The position numbers and the translations under genes are program-made. A model generated the notes under the pieces. The model saw only the letters and a list, made by a program, of their open reading frames with translations, had not been told where the DNA came from and did no database searches. A stretch of DNA of 38,338 nt from Gammaproteobacteria bacterium (GTDB taxonomy: Bacteria; Pseudomonadota; Gammaproteobacteria; DSM-19610), in contig DRNU01000249.1 of NCBI GenBank assembly GCA_011374975.1, positions 1-38,338 of the forward strand, in the 5' to 3' direction. Numbering within the stretch: the first letter of the stretch is position 1; the number at the start of each line of letters is the position of its first letter. Below are positions 25,070 through 32,062 of this stretch, piece after piece.

Positions 25070-25267
25070 TCAGGACTGGTGACAGCTCCTGAAACCGAAG
25101 ATCGCGTAGGCCGGGCACCAGCCCATCAAACCGGTCAATAACGGCACCGCGCCGATCAATCCCCAGGGAAACAGTGTATCCGCCAGCGGGCCGACAAAGG
25201 TCAGCACCAGCAGAACACTGCCTGCCACTATACGAAATCCACGATCGATACCACATACATTAGCCAT
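25070..25267 (-). CDS. Small membrane protein, DUF2892/YgaP-TM-like
   Basis: 65-residue protein with two hydrophobic helices (about 12-30 and 34-52) and the motif GWCPAYAIFGFRSC near the end, typical of the DUF2892 family that forms the membrane part of YgaP rhodanese. Here no rhodanese domain is attached. The ATG has AGGTGAG a few bases upstream. It lies 111 bases after the Crp/Fnr gene on the same strand; this pairing recurs in sulfur-metabolising bacteria as I recall. The paired cysteines suggest a redox or sulfur role, which is inference. Confidence 0.8.
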   Translation of the reverse strand: MANVCGIDRGFRIVAGSVLLVLTFVGPLADTLFPWGLIGAVPLLTGLMGWCPAYAIFGFRSCHQS

Positions 25268-25378
25268 GACTCACCTCACAGGGCACTTGTTGAAAAGAGG
25301 ATTCAACAATACCCGTCCGCGCAGCAAACAGCAGTGATTAAGTCACTGAACTCCCACACCATGCCTGCGCGGTATGTT

Positions 25379-26047
25379 TCACACCTCCGCGTCGTGCCAG
25401 ACCTGCAACAGGCCGTCAGGCTGGAGAATTTCGACTTCCCCGCGGCGCACGATGATCCAGCCCCGCTTCTCGAAGACTTTCAGCTGGCGACTGATGACCT
25501 CGCGCGCGGTACCCAGCTCACTGGCCAGTTGCTGGTGGGTTGCGGTCACCGTGCCCGGCCGATTGCCGCAGCGATCGATCAGGTGCCTGGCCAGCCTTGC
25601 ATCGATACGGCCGAAGGCGACTTCTTCCACGCGCTGGATCAGGTCACTCAGACGCTGCCCCTGGCCGGCAAACACAAAACGGCGGAACGCCGCGGAACGG
25701 CCCAGCATTTCGTTAAAGGTGGCCTGCGGTATGATCAGTGCCCCGGTTTCTGTTTCGGTGACACCCTCAGCCGGGTAGGATTCCTGACTGATCAGGCAGG
25801 AGGTGGTGATCACACAGGACTGGCCTGCGCCCACGCGGTACAGGACCACTTCGCGGCCACCCGGCGACAGCGTCTGCACCCGGACGCAGCCATCCACCAC
25901 CACCAGGTAGTTGCGGCACACATCGCCGCGGTGGAACACGGTCTGCCCGGCCGGAAGGCGCACACACTGCACCTGGGCGCGCAGCTGTTGCATGGATACA
26001 TCGTTCCCGGGAAACCATTTTTCCAGCAGTTGTTCGGCGTTATTCAT
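25379..26047 (-). CDS. Crp/Fnr-family transcriptional regulator
   Basis: 222-residue regulator with an N-terminal cyclic-nucleotide-binding-type beta-barrel (about 25-110), a dimer helix (about 120-150), and a C-terminal winged helix with TVTATHQQLASELGTAREV (about 168-187) and recognition helix ending ISRQLKVFEKRGW. The E..SR spacing of the recognition helix (EVISR) is that of Crp/Fnr proteins binding TTGAT- or TGTGA-like half sites. Cysteines occur at about 28, 44, 53, 77 and 84 but not in the Fnr N-terminal cluster pattern, so it is not a classical Fnr. Divergent from regBA across a 319-base region rich in regulatory signals; probably an oxygen, NO or redox responder. Confidence 0.88.
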   Translation of the reverse strand: MNNAEQLLEKWFPGNDVSMQQLRAQVQCVRLPAGQTVFHRGDVCRNYLVVVDGCVRVQTLSPGGREVVLYRVGAGQSCVITTSCLISQESYPAEGVTETETGALIIPQATFNEMLGRSAAFRRFVFAGQGQRLSDLIQRVEEVAFGRIDARLARHLIDRCGNRPGTVTATHQQLASELGTAREVISRQLKVFEKRGWIIVRRGEVEILQPDGLLQVWHDAEV

Positions 26048-26084
26048 GGCACTACCCGCTCAGGGGAACTCAAATCAACCCGCC

Positions 26085-26104
26085 ATGCCGGCGCAGGCCG
26101 GCAT
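26085..26104. repeat. REP-like palindrome upstream of the Crp/Fnr gene
   Basis: ATGCCGGC, loop GCAG, GCCGGCAT form a perfect 8-bp hairpin in the 5' region of the Crp/Fnr gene. The extended wording CATGCCGGCGCAGGCCGGCA belongs to a class of dispersed palindromes common in proteobacteria. Compare 23229-23262. Confidence 0.6.
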
Positions 26105-26169
26105 CCAGTTTGATGACGAAGGCTCAATTATTCAGAGTTTACCGGACAATAACAGCTGCAATCGGAAAT

Positions 26170-26197
26170 AAAAAAGGCGCAGACAAAAGCCTGCGCC
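26170..26197 (-). terminator. Intrinsic terminator on the minus strand
   Basis: Minus-strand GGCGCAG (26197-26191), 8-base loop, CTGCGCC (26182-26176) and then six T (26175-26170). Well formed, yet it lies upstream of the Crp/Fnr gene on the same strand with no protein gene before it. Confidence 0.8.
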
Positions 26198-26249
26198 AGG
26201 TGCCCGGTTCAGAGGAGAGGAAGATTCGCTGATGATCTTGCCTGAACCG
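26170..26249 (-). ncRNA. Candidate small RNA (or Crp/Fnr leader attenuator)
   Basis: Between the divergent Crp/Fnr and regB genes the minus strand carries a complete small-RNA-like layout. A TATGAT box lies at 26259-26254, an 8-bp stem CGGTTCAG/CTGAACCG closes 26249-26205, an inner stem AAGAT/ATCTT closes 26239-26221, a C/U-rich stretch (CTTCCTCTCCTCT) complementary to Shine-Dalgarno-like sequence follows, and an intrinsic terminator ends it. No coding frame of note lies inside. The -35 region is poor. It could act in trans by pairing to ribosome sites, or could be the premature end of the Crp/Fnr leader, whose ATG is 122 bases further on. Prediction only. Confidence 0.45.
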
Positions 26250-26317
26250 CGGGATCATATCGGCATGTGCACAATCTAGCACCGATGCCCGGCGTCCGGA
26301 ATGTGGCACAGTGTCGC

Positions 26318-26332
26318 GCGACAATTTGTCGC
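26318..26332 (+). promoter_or_regulatory. RegA/RoxR-like binding palindrome upstream of regB
   Basis: GCGACAATTTGTCGC is a perfect 6-bp inverted repeat around ATT. It agrees at all but one position with the RegA/RegR consensus GNGRCRTTNNGNCGC as I recall it. A second palindrome, TGTCGCGCGACA (26312-26323), overlaps it. Its centre is 42 bases before the predicted transcription start, the usual place for an activator, so autoregulation by RegA is likely. Confidence 0.6.
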
Positions 26333-26351
26333 ACGCCGCGGGTTCCGGAAC

Positions 26352-26360
26352 TGCTAGAAT
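26352..26360 (+). promoter_or_regulatory. Extended -10 promoter of regBA, probably leaderless
   Basis: TGCTAGAAT is an extended -10 element (TGn plus TAGAAT). It ends 6 bases before the regB ATG at 26367, so transcription would begin at or next to the start codon. No Shine-Dalgarno precedes regB and no good -35 box is seen, which fits a promoter that depends on an activator bound at 26318-26332. Confidence 0.5.
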
Positions 26361-26366
26361 TCCCGC

Positions 26367-27635
26367 ATGCGACTTCAGGATCCGACCAGGGACAGCAGCA
26401 CACGCAACCTGAAGCGTCTGTTCATGTTACGCAGCCTGGTCATCGGCGGCGAACTGCTTGCGCTGTTACTGGCCAACACCCTGGCCGGGCTGGAACTGCC
26501 GGTACAGCCCCTGCTGCTCATTATCGGTATCCTGACTGCGGTAAATTTCTGGACCTGGCGCAGGATTCTCGGCTCGACCAGCATCCGGGACGGGGAGTTT
26601 TTTATCCAGCTGTCGATCGATGTACTGGCGCTGACCGGCGTGCTGTATTTTACCGGTGGCGCCACCAATCCCTTTGCCTGGTTTTTCCTGATCCCGCTGA
26701 TCATCGCCGCGACCGTGCTGTCAGCCACCGCAACCTGGTCGATGGCGCTGCTGACTACCGCCTGCTACACGCTGTTGATGTTCTATTTCATACCGCTGGC
26801 GGGTAATGACCACATGCAGCACGATGCCAATTTCGCCCAGCACGTGTTCGGCATGTGGTTCGGCTTCGTGCTGAGCGCCGCGCTTATCGCCTGGTTCGTG
26901 GTCGGCATGGCCAATACCCTGCGCAAACGCGACCGCCTGCTCGCCGAGGTTCGCGAACACGCACTGCGCGATGAACAACTGGTGGCGATGGGCACACTCG
27001 CCACCGGCGCCGCCCACGAACTCGGCACACCACTGGCCACCATGGCGATCCTGACCAAAGAACTGGAACGGGCCGATGTCTCCGCTGACATGCAACGCAA
27101 GCTGGGCATCCTGCACAACCAGATCAGGCGCTGCAAACAGGCCCTGTCGGTGATTTCAGCATCCGCCGGCGAGGTGCCCGCCGAAAGCGGCGGCCTGGTA
27201 CAGGTGGAACACTTTATCGAAAAGCTGACGACTGAATGGCAGCAACTGCACCCCGACACGGCGCTGGACGTCCAGCTGCAGGATGGAGCCTCACAAGCTC
27301 ACATTGTTGCTGAATACACCCTGCACCAGGCATTGATCAATCTGCTCAACAACGCCGTGGAAGCCTCATCGGAAACACTGGTCCTGAAAGCCGGCTGGGA
27401 CAGCCGCCGGCTGGAAATCGAAATCCTGGACCGCGGGCCTGGCCTGCACCCGCAAACCGCCAGTACAATTGACCAGCGCAAGACAAGTCACAAGGAGTAC
27501 GGCATGGGCCTTGGCCTGTTCCTGACCCACGCCACGTTGCAGCGGCTGGGCGGAAATATCGAACTGTTCGATCGCGAGGGCGGCGGCACCTGTACCCGCG
27601 TCGTCCTGCCACTGGCAACCTTCTCGCTGTCATGA
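26367..27635 (+). CDS. regB: Redox sensor histidine kinase RegB (PrrB/RoxS-type)
   Basis: Membrane sensor kinase of 422 residues that controls respiratory and redox genes through RegA. About six hydrophobic segments fill residues 20-182. The quinone-sensing heptapeptide GGATNPF is at 97-103, the phosphorylated H217 sits in GAAHELGTPLATM, and C256 in IRRCKQAL corresponds to the redox-active cysteine of RegB. The ATPase domain follows with NLLNNAVEAS, DRGPGLHP and KEYGMGLGLFLTH. All three diagnostic elements are intact, so the system should be functional. The last codons overlap regA by 4 bases (ATGA). The transcript may be leaderless and autoregulated. Confidence 0.95.
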   Translation: MRLQDPTRDSSTRNLKRLFMLRSLVIGGELLALLLANTLAGLELPVQPLLLIIGILTAVNFWTWRRILGSTSIRDGEFFIQLSIDVLALTGVLYFTGGATNPFAWFFLIPLIIAATVLSATATWSMALLTTACYTLLMFYFIPLAGNDHMQHDANFAQHVFGMWFGFVLSAALIAWFVVGMANTLRKRDRLLAEVREHALRDEQLVAMGTLATGAAHELGTPLATMAILTKELERADVSADMQRKLGILHNQIRRCKQALSVISASAGEVPAESGGLVQVEHFIEKLTTEWQQLHPDTALDVQLQDGASQAHIVAEYTLHQALINLLNNAVEASSETLVLKAGWDSRRLEIEILDRGPGLHPQTASTIDQRKTSHKEYGMGLGLFLTHATLQRLGGNIELFDREGGGTCTRVVLPLATFSLS

Positions 27636-28180
27636 ATACAGAAGCCGACTCGAAACCATCCCTGCTGATCGTAGACGACGACGAGATCTTCTGCGAAGTC
27701 CTGTCGGATGCGCTGACGGATCGCGGCTATGAAGTTGCCAGCGCACACGATATCAAGGGCGGCCTGGAACAGGCGGCGCGTTTGTCACCAGAGTATGCCG
27801 TTATCGACCTGCGTATCGGTCAGGAATCCGGTCTGACACTGGCACAGCAGCTACATGCACAGGACGAGAACACGCGCATGGTGATCCTGACGGGTTACGC
27901 CAGCATCACAACCGCCGTGGAAGCCATCAAGCTGGGCGCCGTGCATTACCTGACCAAACCCGCCGACGCCGACGAGATTCTCGCCGCGCTGCACAAGGAT
28001 GAAGGGGATGCCAGCGTACCGCTATCCGGGAACCCGCTCTCGGTCAAACGCCTGGAATGGGAGCACCTGCAGAAAGTACTGGCTGAATGCAACGGGAATA
28101 TCTCGGCCGCGGCCCGCAAGCTGTGCATGCACCGGCGCACCCTGCAACGCAAGCTGGCCAAGCGGCCGGTGAAAAGCTAG
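27632..28180 (+). CDS. regA: Redox response regulator RegA (PrrA/RoxR-type)
   Basis: Response regulator of 182 residues. The receiver domain (about 8-125) has D15/D16, the phosphorylated D59 (VIDLRIG) and K109 (YLTKPAD). The C-terminal Fis-like helix-turn-helix contains ISAARKLCMHRRTLQRKLAKRP, virtually the invariant RegA DNA-binding sequence (about 153-179). A cysteine replaces the usual Gly in RKLGMHRRTLQ. Cotranscribed with regB by a 4-base overlap. Its stop codon and the motY stop share the palindrome CTAG at 28177-28180. Confidence 0.95.
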   Translation: MNTEADSKPSLLIVDDDEIFCEVLSDALTDRGYEVASAHDIKGGLEQAARLSPEYAVIDLRIGQESGLTLAQQLHAQDENTRMVILTGYASITTAVEAIKLGAVHYLTKPADADEILAALHKDEGDASVPLSGNPLSVKRLEWEHLQKVLAECNGNISAAARKLCMHRRTLQRKLAKRPVKS

Positions 28181-29076
28181 GGCGACGATACCTTCGGGGC
28201 ACCGGTCAGCCAGATAGTCACACGGCGATTCTTCGCCAGTGCCGGTTCGCCGGAATCCGTGACCAGCGGCTGGCTCTCGCCGAAGAAACGAGACTCGATC
28301 GCCCCGGAAGCAACGCCACGCGAGCGCAGGTAACGTGCTGCCATGTTGGTACGGCGCTGCGACAGCAGCATATTGAAATCGGCGTCGCCACGCGCGTCGG
28401 CATGCCCGCCCAGCACAATACGGAAATCCTTGCGCTTGCGGTAATCGCGCGCAACCTGTTCCAGGGTACGACGTGCGGCGCGGCTCAGGCGATCACTGTT
28501 GGTGGCGAAGAACACATTCTTTTCCGCCACCGGTTCAAAATCCAGGTATAACAAGCCGGCCGTACAGGCCAGAAACGCCGGCAGTGCCTCGCGGAACCGA
28601 ACCGGCATCAACGCTACCTGCACCCGGTCCCTGCCGTCACCCCAGTCGGCAAATTCGAACACCGGCTGCATGCCCTGTTCCAGCTCGGCATAGATACGCA
28701 TGGCCTGCTCACGCGGTACGCGCAATGGCATGCTGCCCTGCCTGAAATTAAAACTGCCCAGCTCACGGCTCTCACCAACGTGCTTCCAGGCCGGCACCTC
28801 GGAAGACAGCTGTGCCTGGTGATCGCGCACCGGCGGCTGGTCGACGTGAATGGAAAACCGCAGCCGCTGGCCGGACGCCTGCTCGAAACGGGCCCGCCCA
28901 AAATGCGGGATCTCATGGCTCAAGGCACAAAAACCGGCGCGCGACTCGACTTCCCAGCGCGACTGTTCCCAACTGGCCTGGAATTGCTGGGTGGAAGCAA
29001 ACAGGCCCTGGCTGACCAGGACCAGCCCAAGCCACAGGCCTGTGCCGGTGCAGCGATGTCGTAATACGTTTTTCAT
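28177..29076 (-). CDS. motY: MotY-like OmpA-family protein (flagellar stator-associated)
   Basis: Exported protein of 299 residues: signal peptide (about 1-25, ending LFAS), an N-terminal MotY-type domain with SWEQSRWEVES and CALSHEIPHFGRARFE, which closely parallels Vibrio MotY, and a C-terminal OmpA/MotB-like peptidoglycan-binding domain (about 180-295) with VLGGHADARGDADFNMLLSQRR and KNRRVTIWL. MotY forms the T-ring that holds PomAB/MotAB stators at the flagellar base. ATG 29076 is chosen since it begins the signal peptide; the frame is open to 29223 but unconserved. No other flagellar gene is near. A more general OmpA-family envelope role is the alternative. Confidence 0.8.
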   Translation of the reverse strand: MKNVLRHRCTGTGLWLGLVLVSQGLFASTQQFQASWEQSRWEVESRAGFCALSHEIPHFGRARFEQASGQRLRFSIHVDQPPVRDHQAQLSSEVPAWKHVGESRELGSFNFRQGSMPLRVPREQAMRIYAELEQGMQPVFEFADWGDGRDRVQVALMPVRFREALPAFLACTAGLLYLDFEPVAEKNVFFATNSDRLSRAARRTLEQVARDYRKRKDFRIVLGGHADARGDADFNMLLSQRRTNMAARYLRSRGVASGAIESRFFGESQPLVTDSGEPALAKNRRVTIWLTGAPKVSSP

Positions 29077-29532
29077 ACCCAGTGTTTCGACGCGCCATGC
29101 CCGTAGCTTGAGCAACATCCGGCAACAGCGCCTGCTGGTACAGGAATTGCGAGGTATCCAGCCAGCACAGCCCACTCCCCGGAAACAGCCGATTGTCCTC
29201 CAGGTGGAGTGGACATTTGTCATACTGGCATGACAAAACGTCAGTCATGGCGCCTGGCGCGTCGGTCAACTATACACCGGCCAGGTATACCACCCCCCCA
29301 GAATCTTATATTTTATTGTTATTTTACAATTAATTAAAAAATATCCCCGGGTGCCCGTATAATTCCCGAAGCTGACATGTAAGGTATTTCTAATAGTCTG
29401 ATTAGCCAAATATGCATAAATAGACGGCTATTCTGTCGGTATTTTTATCACTCCCCCAACAGCCCCTGTCAGCCTCTCGAACCCCCCATTGGAAATAGGA
29501 TAACTCCTTGTTAAACAGGGGGAATGCAGAAC

Positions 29533-29547
29533 TGGCCCGCAATTTGC
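29533..29547 (+). promoter_or_regulatory. Sigma-54 promoter of the LuxR-type regulator
   Basis: TGGCCCGCAATTTGC fits TGGCAC-N5-TTGC, with GG (29534-29535) and GC (29546-29547) exactly 10 bases apart. The predicted start of transcription, about 29558, is 74 bases before the chosen start codon. The region upstream (29230-29530) is conspicuously AT-rich and could host an activator and IHF. Confidence 0.6.
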
Positions 29548-29631
29548 GATAGTCGGCGCAATGGAGATGCCCGGAAAGCGCAGTACGACGCGTTGCAACA
29601 GGGCCGGACATGTCCTTCCTGTAAACCAACA

Positions 29632-30438
29632 ATGGCAGCCAATACCATGAGCAACATACCTGCACCGACATCGAATATCAGCGACATCAGGCGTGCCGGC
29701 TACCCGCCGCAGGCTCACAGCGCCAATATCTGCATCGTTGGCCACAATGACTTCACCACCGACAGTCTTGCCAGCATGCTCGGCGCACAGAGCACCAGCT
29801 ACCTGGTGTCCTGCGTGGCACCCGGCGACACCTTCATGACCCGGCTTGCCGCCACACAACCGGATGTACTGCTGATACAGAACGGCGCCATGAAGATGCC
29901 TGTCGAACAGTTCATCCAGGATATTCTGGAAGCATACCCTGACATGCGCCTGCTGGTGTTCGGCAAGAACCTGGATGACGACTACCTGTACCGACTGGTG
30001 CGTTGCGGCGTGCATGGCTATATCAACGAACGCATGAACGGCGACCACATCAAGCGCGCGCTGGAAAGCGTTATCAACGGCCGGACCTGGATCGAGCGCC
30101 ATATCATGGAGCGCTTTATAAGCAGCCAGCACGATTTCGATGCCATTATGGAATCCCAGTTCTACGCCAGGATCGAATTGCTGTGCACCAACCTCAGCCG
30201 GCGCGAAATCGAGATCCTGTGCGAAGTCGTCAAGGGGCTGGCGATCAAACAGATCGCCGAGCAGGTTCACCTGTCCCACCAGGGGGTAAAAATGCACCTG
30301 GCCAAGCTGTTCAGGAAGTTCAAGGTCGCCAACCGCAACCAGCTTATTCTGGCCACGTTCGATGCCATCAGCCCGGTCAGAGACCTGTCGGTACTGCTGC
30401 GCAACGGGCTGAACCGCCGACTGGACATGCCCGGCTGA
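29632..30438 (+). CDS. LuxR-family regulator with degenerate receiver domain
   Basis: Transcription factor of 268 residues. About residues 31-145 have the pattern of a receiver domain (ANICIVGHNDF, TQPDVLLIQ, RLLVFGKN, RCGVHGYINE), but the phosphorylation site is lost: the acidic pair is G37/H38, the phospho-acceptor position is Q83, and the lysine position is E133. Residues 188-242 form an intact LuxR helix-turn-helix (LSRREIEIL, IKQIAEQVHLSHQGVKMHL). WIER at 153-156 sits where VpsT/CsgD proteins carry W[FLM][TS]R, which binds cyclic-di-GMP in VpsT. Starts at 29632 or 29647; an upstream ATG at 29524 would precede the sigma-54 promoter. Followed by a strong terminator. Confidence 0.85.
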   Translation: MAANTMSNIPAPTSNISDIRRAGYPPQAHSANICIVGHNDFTTDSLASMLGAQSTSYLVSCVAPGDTFMTRLAATQPDVLLIQNGAMKMPVEQFIQDILEAYPDMRLLVFGKNLDDDYLYRLVRCGVHGYINERMNGDHIKRALESVINGRTWIERHIMERFISSQHDFDAIMESQFYARIELLCTNLSRREIEILCEVVKGLAIKQIAEQVHLSHQGVKMHLAKLFRKFKVANRNQLILATFDAISPVRDLSVLLRNGLNRRLDMPG

Positions 30439-30466
30439 CACATTCCCTCCAACGGCTGCTCACTTC

Positions 30467-30492
30467 TGCCCGACGGTGTCGGGCATTTTTTT
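30467..30492 (+). terminator. Intrinsic terminator after the LuxR-type gene
   Basis: TGCCCGAC, loop GGT, GTCGGGCA form an 8-bp stem followed by seven T. It separates the regulator from the downstream AAA+ activator gene. The rest of the gap (30493-30699) is AT-rich, shows no gene and probably holds the activator's promoter. Confidence 0.9.
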
Positions 30493-30699
30493 GCCGGCAG
30501 GAAAGGCGGCCAATGCCCCACCAGGCAATTTCCGCCAATCCGCCAGTGTGTTACATTCGTCACAGAGTCAATAGTAGAATATAAACAAGTACTTATGGCC
30601 GCACAGTCCCGTGCACAGCCCCGCTTCCTGGTCTACAATTAATGAATACTAATAAAATATGCCAGATTGGCAGCCAGAATAATCCTGCGGGAGGGATCT

Positions 30700-32058
30700 A
30701 TGAGCAGAAAAAAATTCTCGGTTGAAGTGCAGTCGCTGATTGATGCCCAGGATAACCCTTTTGTACTGATTGACGAAGACTACAATATTGTCGCCACCAA
30801 CACGGCCTACAACCAGGCCTATGGTATAGGGGAGCCCGATATTGTCGAGCGCAAGTGCTACCAGGTATCGCACCGCTCGGATGTCCCCTGTCATGAAAAC
30901 GGCGAAGACTGCCCGCACAAACGCGTATTCGAAACCCGCAAGCCGCACCAGGTCCTGCACATTCACTACGACACTGACGCCCACCCCGAGCATGTCCGCA
31001 TCAAGGGCTCACCGATTTTCGGGCTTGACGGCCGCATGTACCTGGGCGAGGCGGTATTCCCGCTGGCGCACAGCGAAGATCTCAACTGTGAACAACAGCG
31101 CATGATCGGAAAGTCCACGGCCTTTCAGGGCTGCATCGAAGAACTCAGCCGCGCCGCCGCAACCGATGCACCGATACTGCTCAGCGGGGAAAGCGGGGTC
31201 GGCAAGGACCTGGCCGCCGAATATATTCACCGGCGCTCGGAGCGCAGCGGCCACAGTTTCACCATGGTCGATTGCAGCGCCATTTCCGAAGCCGTTTTCG
31301 AAAGCGAACTGTTTGGCCATGAACGCGGCGCATTCACCGGCTGTATCGGGCGCCGTTACGGCCTGTTCGAACAGGCCGACGGCGGCACCCTGTTTTTCAA
31401 CGAAATCGGCGATCTGCCGCAGGCCCTGCAAGGCCGGCTGTTACACGCCATGGAAACCGGCCGCTTCCGCCGCGTCGGCGGCCGCGAACTGCTCAGCTCC
31501 GATGCACGGATTATCTGCGCCAGCAGCAAGAACCTGCGCCAGCTGGTCGCCGCCAACCGCTTCCGCGCCGACCTCTATTACCGCATCGCCGGCATCACCT
31601 GTGAAATACCGTCACTGCGCCAGCGCCGCAGTGACATCAACGAGCTGGCCAATACCCTGCTGCAACGCATGGCCAGCGGCAAAAACGCCAGCTTCAAACT
31701 GACCGAGGATGCCTGCGAAGCCCTGAAAGGCTATGATTACCCCGGCAACATACGCGAACTGCGTAATATTCTGCAGCGTGCCGCATCGCTGAGTACCAAC
31801 GGCATTATCACCGCACAGGAAATCCATCTCGAAGATCCTGTCGTCAACAGTCACGGCGACGGCACACTGCACCTGACCGACCAGAACGGCAATGAGCCTT
31901 CCATCAAAGGGCTCGAATCACAGTACATTGCCGAACTGCTCGCGGAACACCGCGGCAAGCGCTCACGGGTGGCAAACATCCTGGGTATCAGCGAACGCAC
32001 GCTGTACCGCAAACTGAAACAGTACGGCCTGCAGGATATAGGCCGCACCCACCATTAA
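30700..32058 (+). CDS. PAS / AAA+ / Fis transcriptional activator with altered GAFTGA and Walker B
   Basis: NtrC-family regulator of 452 residues. Residues 8-125 are a PAS domain with a cysteine/histidine set, C53, H58, C64, C71-P72, typical of metal- or redox-binding PAS domains. 135-360 are the AAA+ domain, with Walker A GESGVGKD (163-170) and arginine fingers near R289/R295. 402-445 form a Fis-type helix-turn-helix (RSRVANILGISERTLYRKLK). Two key sites deviate. The sigma-54-contacting GAFTGA reads GAFTGC (210-215), and the Walker B Asp is N234 (LFFNEIG). It may be weakened, act with other factors, or bind sigma-54 unusually. ATG 30700 follows GGGAGGG. Tail-to-tail with the next gene, 4 bases apart. 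Confidence 0.9.
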   Translation: MSRKKFSVEVQSLIDAQDNPFVLIDEDYNIVATNTAYNQAYGIGEPDIVERKCYQVSHRSDVPCHENGEDCPHKRVFETRKPHQVLHIHYDTDAHPEHVRIKGSPIFGLDGRMYLGEAVFPLAHSEDLNCEQQRMIGKSTAFQGCIEELSRAAATDAPILLSGESGVGKDLAAEYIHRRSERSGHSFTMVDCSAISEAVFESELFGHERGAFTGCIGRRYGLFEQADGGTLFFNEIGDLPQALQGRLLHAMETGRFRRVGGRELLSSDARIICASSKNLRQLVAANRFRADLYYRIAGITCEIPSLRQRRSDINELANTLLQRMASGKNASFKLTEDACEALKGYDYPGNIRELRNILQRAASLSTNGIITAQEIHLEDPVVNSHGDGTLHLTDQNGNEPSIKGLESQYIAELLAEHRGKRSRVANILGISERTLYRKLKQYGLQDIGRTHH

Positions 32059-32062
32059 GCGT

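Noticed and set aside
29524-29631. N-terminal extension of the LuxR-type regulator from ATG 29524
   Set aside because: The GGGGGA ribosome-like sequence directly abuts the ATG, the peptide is unlike homologues, and the predicted sigma-54 promoter lies within it.
29428-30441. 337-residue minus-strand frame opposite the LuxR-type gene
   Set aside because: The plus strand encodes an intact LuxR helix-turn-helix with upstream promoter and downstream terminator; the antisense frame has no domain.
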